The notes beneath the pieces are model-generated. The model ran no database searches. It was given only the letters and a program-made list of their open reading frames with translations, and was not told the origin of the DNA. A program made the position numbers and the translations under genes. This document shows positions 6,953 to 8,515 of a stretch of DNA of 8,515 nt, in pieces. The stretch's first letter is position 1; the number at the start of each line of letters is the position of its first letter. Source of the stretch: Cellvibrio sp. (lineage in GTDB: Bacteria > Pseudomonadota > Gammaproteobacteria > Pseudomonadales > Cellvibrionaceae); contig DQHS01000206.1 in NCBI GenBank assembly GCA_003524365.1, forward strand, positions 1 through 8,515. The letters are read 5' to 3'.

Positions 6953-7723
6953 TTATCGCAGCCACGGCCAATTGGGGCTATAGCCCATGTCGCTTAATAG
7001 GTTTTTTAGACCACGATTGACCCAGCGATACCAACATCCAAGCATCAAACGGCAAAGGTGGTGGTGATTTTTATCATAATCACCACTAAATACCCTTTCA
7101 GGTAAGGGAAGATTTCCCGGTGCTACGCCCAGGAAATCATAGATGCGCACCAGCGTTTGCTCGTGCTCGCCAATAAGTTCGCTGTTATCGAGCACTAGAA
7201 TTTGCTGATCGGGGAAATAACAACGCAAATGCGCTAACTGCTCTACATATTGCCCGCGCGTACGATAGGAATGGCAGCGGCGCGCACCCAGCGGTGCACG
7301 CGACTTATCGCGGCGCAGGCGCATTGCCTCTAACAGCAATGCCAACCAGAATGGGCGCGACTCTTTGCGACGCACAAACTCCATTGCATATTGTGAAATG
7401 GCGCGCTCGACCGGATCGCGCAGAATTACTACCAGTTTTAACGCGGGATTGTACTGATGCAAAGCCGCTATCACTTCTGGCCAATAGAGGTAGATAGGTG
7501 TCGCCTCTCCCAAGAGCTGCCCATCAGTTGCCGTTTGGAAAAATGGCGCATAGCGCTGATTTATTTCGCCTGCAGACCAGTTGGGATCAAATTCCGGCGC
7601 ATCAAACAAATGCACTTCTTTACCCTCGGCCATGCAAATCTGGTCGTGCTGATCGAGAAAATGGCTGAGCGCCGTGGTACCACCTTTCTGCACACCGATA
7701 ATCATAAAATCCAGGGATTTCAT
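6953..7723 (-). CDS. PAPS-dependent sulfotransferase (heparan sulfate sulfotransferase-like fold)
   Basis: The 256-residue protein starts MKSLDFMIIGVQKGGTTAL, with the 5'-phosphosulfate-binding loop GVQKGGTTAL at residues 10-19. KEVHLFD is at 35-41, GEATPIYL at 72-79, and the 3'-phosphate-binding segment VILRDPVERAISQY at 99-112 carries Arg102 and Ser110. A GQYVEQLAHLRCYFPDQQIL stretch is typical of bacterial relatives of heparan N-/O-sulfotransferases. No signal peptide or membrane helix is seen, so it should act in the cytoplasm, transferring sulfate from PAPS to a sugar. Its ATG overlaps the preceding stop as ATGA and has AGGG seven bases upstream. The neighbourhood implies that the acceptor is the rhamnose-containing polysaccharide or its precursor, but this is inferred. 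Its sequence differs clearly from both other sulfotransferases in the window. Confidence 0.88.
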   Translation of the reverse strand: MKSLDFMIIGVQKGGTTALSHFLDQHDQICMAEGKEVHLFDAPEFDPNWSAGEINQRYAPFFQTATDGQLLGEATPIYLYWPEVIAALHQYNPALKLVVILRDPVERAISQYAMEFVRRKESRPFWLALLLEAMRLRRDKSRAPLGARRCHSYRTRGQYVEQLAHLRCYFPDQQILVLDNSELIGEHEQTLVRIYDFLGVAPGNLPLPERVFSGDYDKNHHHLCRLMLGCWYRWVNRGLKNLLSDMGYSPNWPWLR

Positions 7724-8515
7724 GCTGAGGCCCTGATGCTGTCCATCAATTCATCCAACTGAGCGGGAGGATAAAAATAGCGAAGAGCATCGCCATATCC
7801 CCGAAGTTGTTTATAAAACACCTCCATTTGCGCGAGATCATAACCTGCATTGCGACTACTGCGCTGTTTATCACCGGTTTGATAACAGGAAGGTAATTGC
7901 AACAAATCACCCACAGAATGAGGATTAATAACAAAATCCTCATAGCGCAAAATGCGCCCTGCTAAATGATCGGCATACTGACGACAAAACCATTCGAGGA
8001 TATGTAATTGGCGCTGCATACGATCACTTATTTGTGCAAGCTTCGCCTTTAAAGCGGAATCAAACATTTCTCCCGCCGGAATATGGCCTTGATTAACCGG
8101 TAAATCCACTTGATTCCAACTCGCCAACACCGCCAGCGGATTGCGCACTATGCCGTACACCGGCAGCGCGCTATTCAGCTCCGGCAACAGGGCCGTGAAG
8201 AGGGCGTTGTGTTTGATCACCAACGTAAAGTGTTCATCTTGTAACTGATGGCGCACATCAATTTGACCGAGACTTACATCCATCGGACGCAATCCGCCTT
8301 CTACCGCCGCTTGAGCCACAGGATTTTCCGGGACCCTGCCATCTTTCTGGCGGCTTACCACGACACCATCCCGCAGTGCACTTACGCGGCTTTGCTGTGC
8401 GAAACACTCAATCTGTGTAACAGCCTCAGCACGCCCTAAGGCGGGATTAAAATCACTTGGCGTCAGCGGCTCGTGCAGAGCAAGTACATTCGGATAGGCG
8501 TTGAGGATATGGCAG
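7720..8515 (-). CDS. Sulfotransferase family protein, 5' end outside window
   Basis: The frame is open from the right edge to a TGA at 7720, giving 264 visible residues. The first visible residues (CHILNAYPNVLALHEPL) match the stretch that normally follows the GxxxSGTT phosphate loop, so the loop and the true start lie just beyond 8515. A GTG at 8361 is an in-frame internal codon and not a likely start, because homologous-looking sequence continues upstream of it. The 3'-phosphate-binding motif VYGIVRNPLAVLASW is at visible residues 119-133, preceded by a VIKHNALF strand. An ILRYEDFV motif near residue 189 is also typical of sulfotransferases. The gene is coupled to the next sulfotransferase by an ATGA overlap, suggesting that the two are made together. 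Acceptor unknown; a cytoplasmic PAPS-dependent enzyme acting on the same glycan is likely. Confidence 0.8.
   Translation of the reverse strand, partial: CHILNAYPNVLALHEPLTPSDFNPALGRAEAVTQIECFAQQSRVSALRDGVVVSRQKDGRVPENPVAQAAVEGGLRPMDVSLGQIDVRHQLQDEHFTLVIKHNALFTALLPELNSALPVYGIVRNPLAVLASWNQVDLPVNQGHIPAGEMFDSALKAKLAQISDRMQRQLHILEWFCRQYADHLAGRILRYEDFVINPHSVGDLLQLPSCYQTGDKQRSSRNAGYDLAQMEVFYKQLRGYGDALRYFYPPAQLDELMDSIRASA

Noticed and set aside
8359..8361. GTG at 8361 as the start of the right-edge sulfotransferase
   Set aside because: The frame stays open to the window edge, and the 51 residues upstream include a typical sulfotransferase segment following the phosphate loop.
1..8515. CRISPR array, insertion sequence, tRNA or phage element
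   Set aside because: No spaced direct repeats, transposase-like frame, terminal inverted repeats or tRNA-like cloverleaf were seen; the 42 nt repeats at the left edge are coding coiled-coil units.

Overview
The window is a surface-polysaccharide (O-antigen type) biosynthesis and export locus from a Gram-negative bacterium. All recognisable genes lie on the minus strand, so transcription runs from high to low coordinates. Moderate GC content, AT-rich third positions and the family of Wzm/Wzt and Rml proteins suggest a gammaproteobacterium, possibly of the Cellvibrio/Saccharophagus kind. That placement is an impression from sequence character and is not proven.

In transcription order the layout is: (1) a sulfotransferase whose 5' end is cut off by the right edge (7720 to beyond 8515); (2) a second, different sulfotransferase (6953-7723), joined to the first by an ATGA overlap; (3) a 90 bp gap with a GC-rich hairpin and a promoter-like stretch; (4) the full dTDP-L-rhamnose pathway in the order rfbA, rfbC, rfbD, rfbB (6862 down to 3386), the first three joined by stop/start overlaps; (5) wzm (2592-3383) and wzt (1329-2582), an ABC exporter whose ATPase carries a C-terminal domain of the glycan-binding type; (6) a 229 bp stretch with no clear gene; (7) a third sulfotransferase (left edge to 1099) whose C-terminal part becomes a coiled coil of 14-residue repeats and runs off the left edge.

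Together the genes make activated L-rhamnose, export a finished lipid-linked polysaccharide through Wzm/Wzt, and probably decorate it with sulfate. The most interesting point is the pairing of a Wzt carrying a C-terminal domain with a sulfotransferase fused to a periodic coiled coil. In E. coli O9a/O8 type systems, a chain-terminating enzyme (WbdD) carries a coiled-coil ruler and Wzt recognises the cap it adds. The architecture here is consistent with an analogous system that uses sulfate as the cap, but this is inference. No glycosyltransferase, PAPS-synthesis gene, tRNA, rRNA, CRISPR array or insertion sequence was seen in the window.
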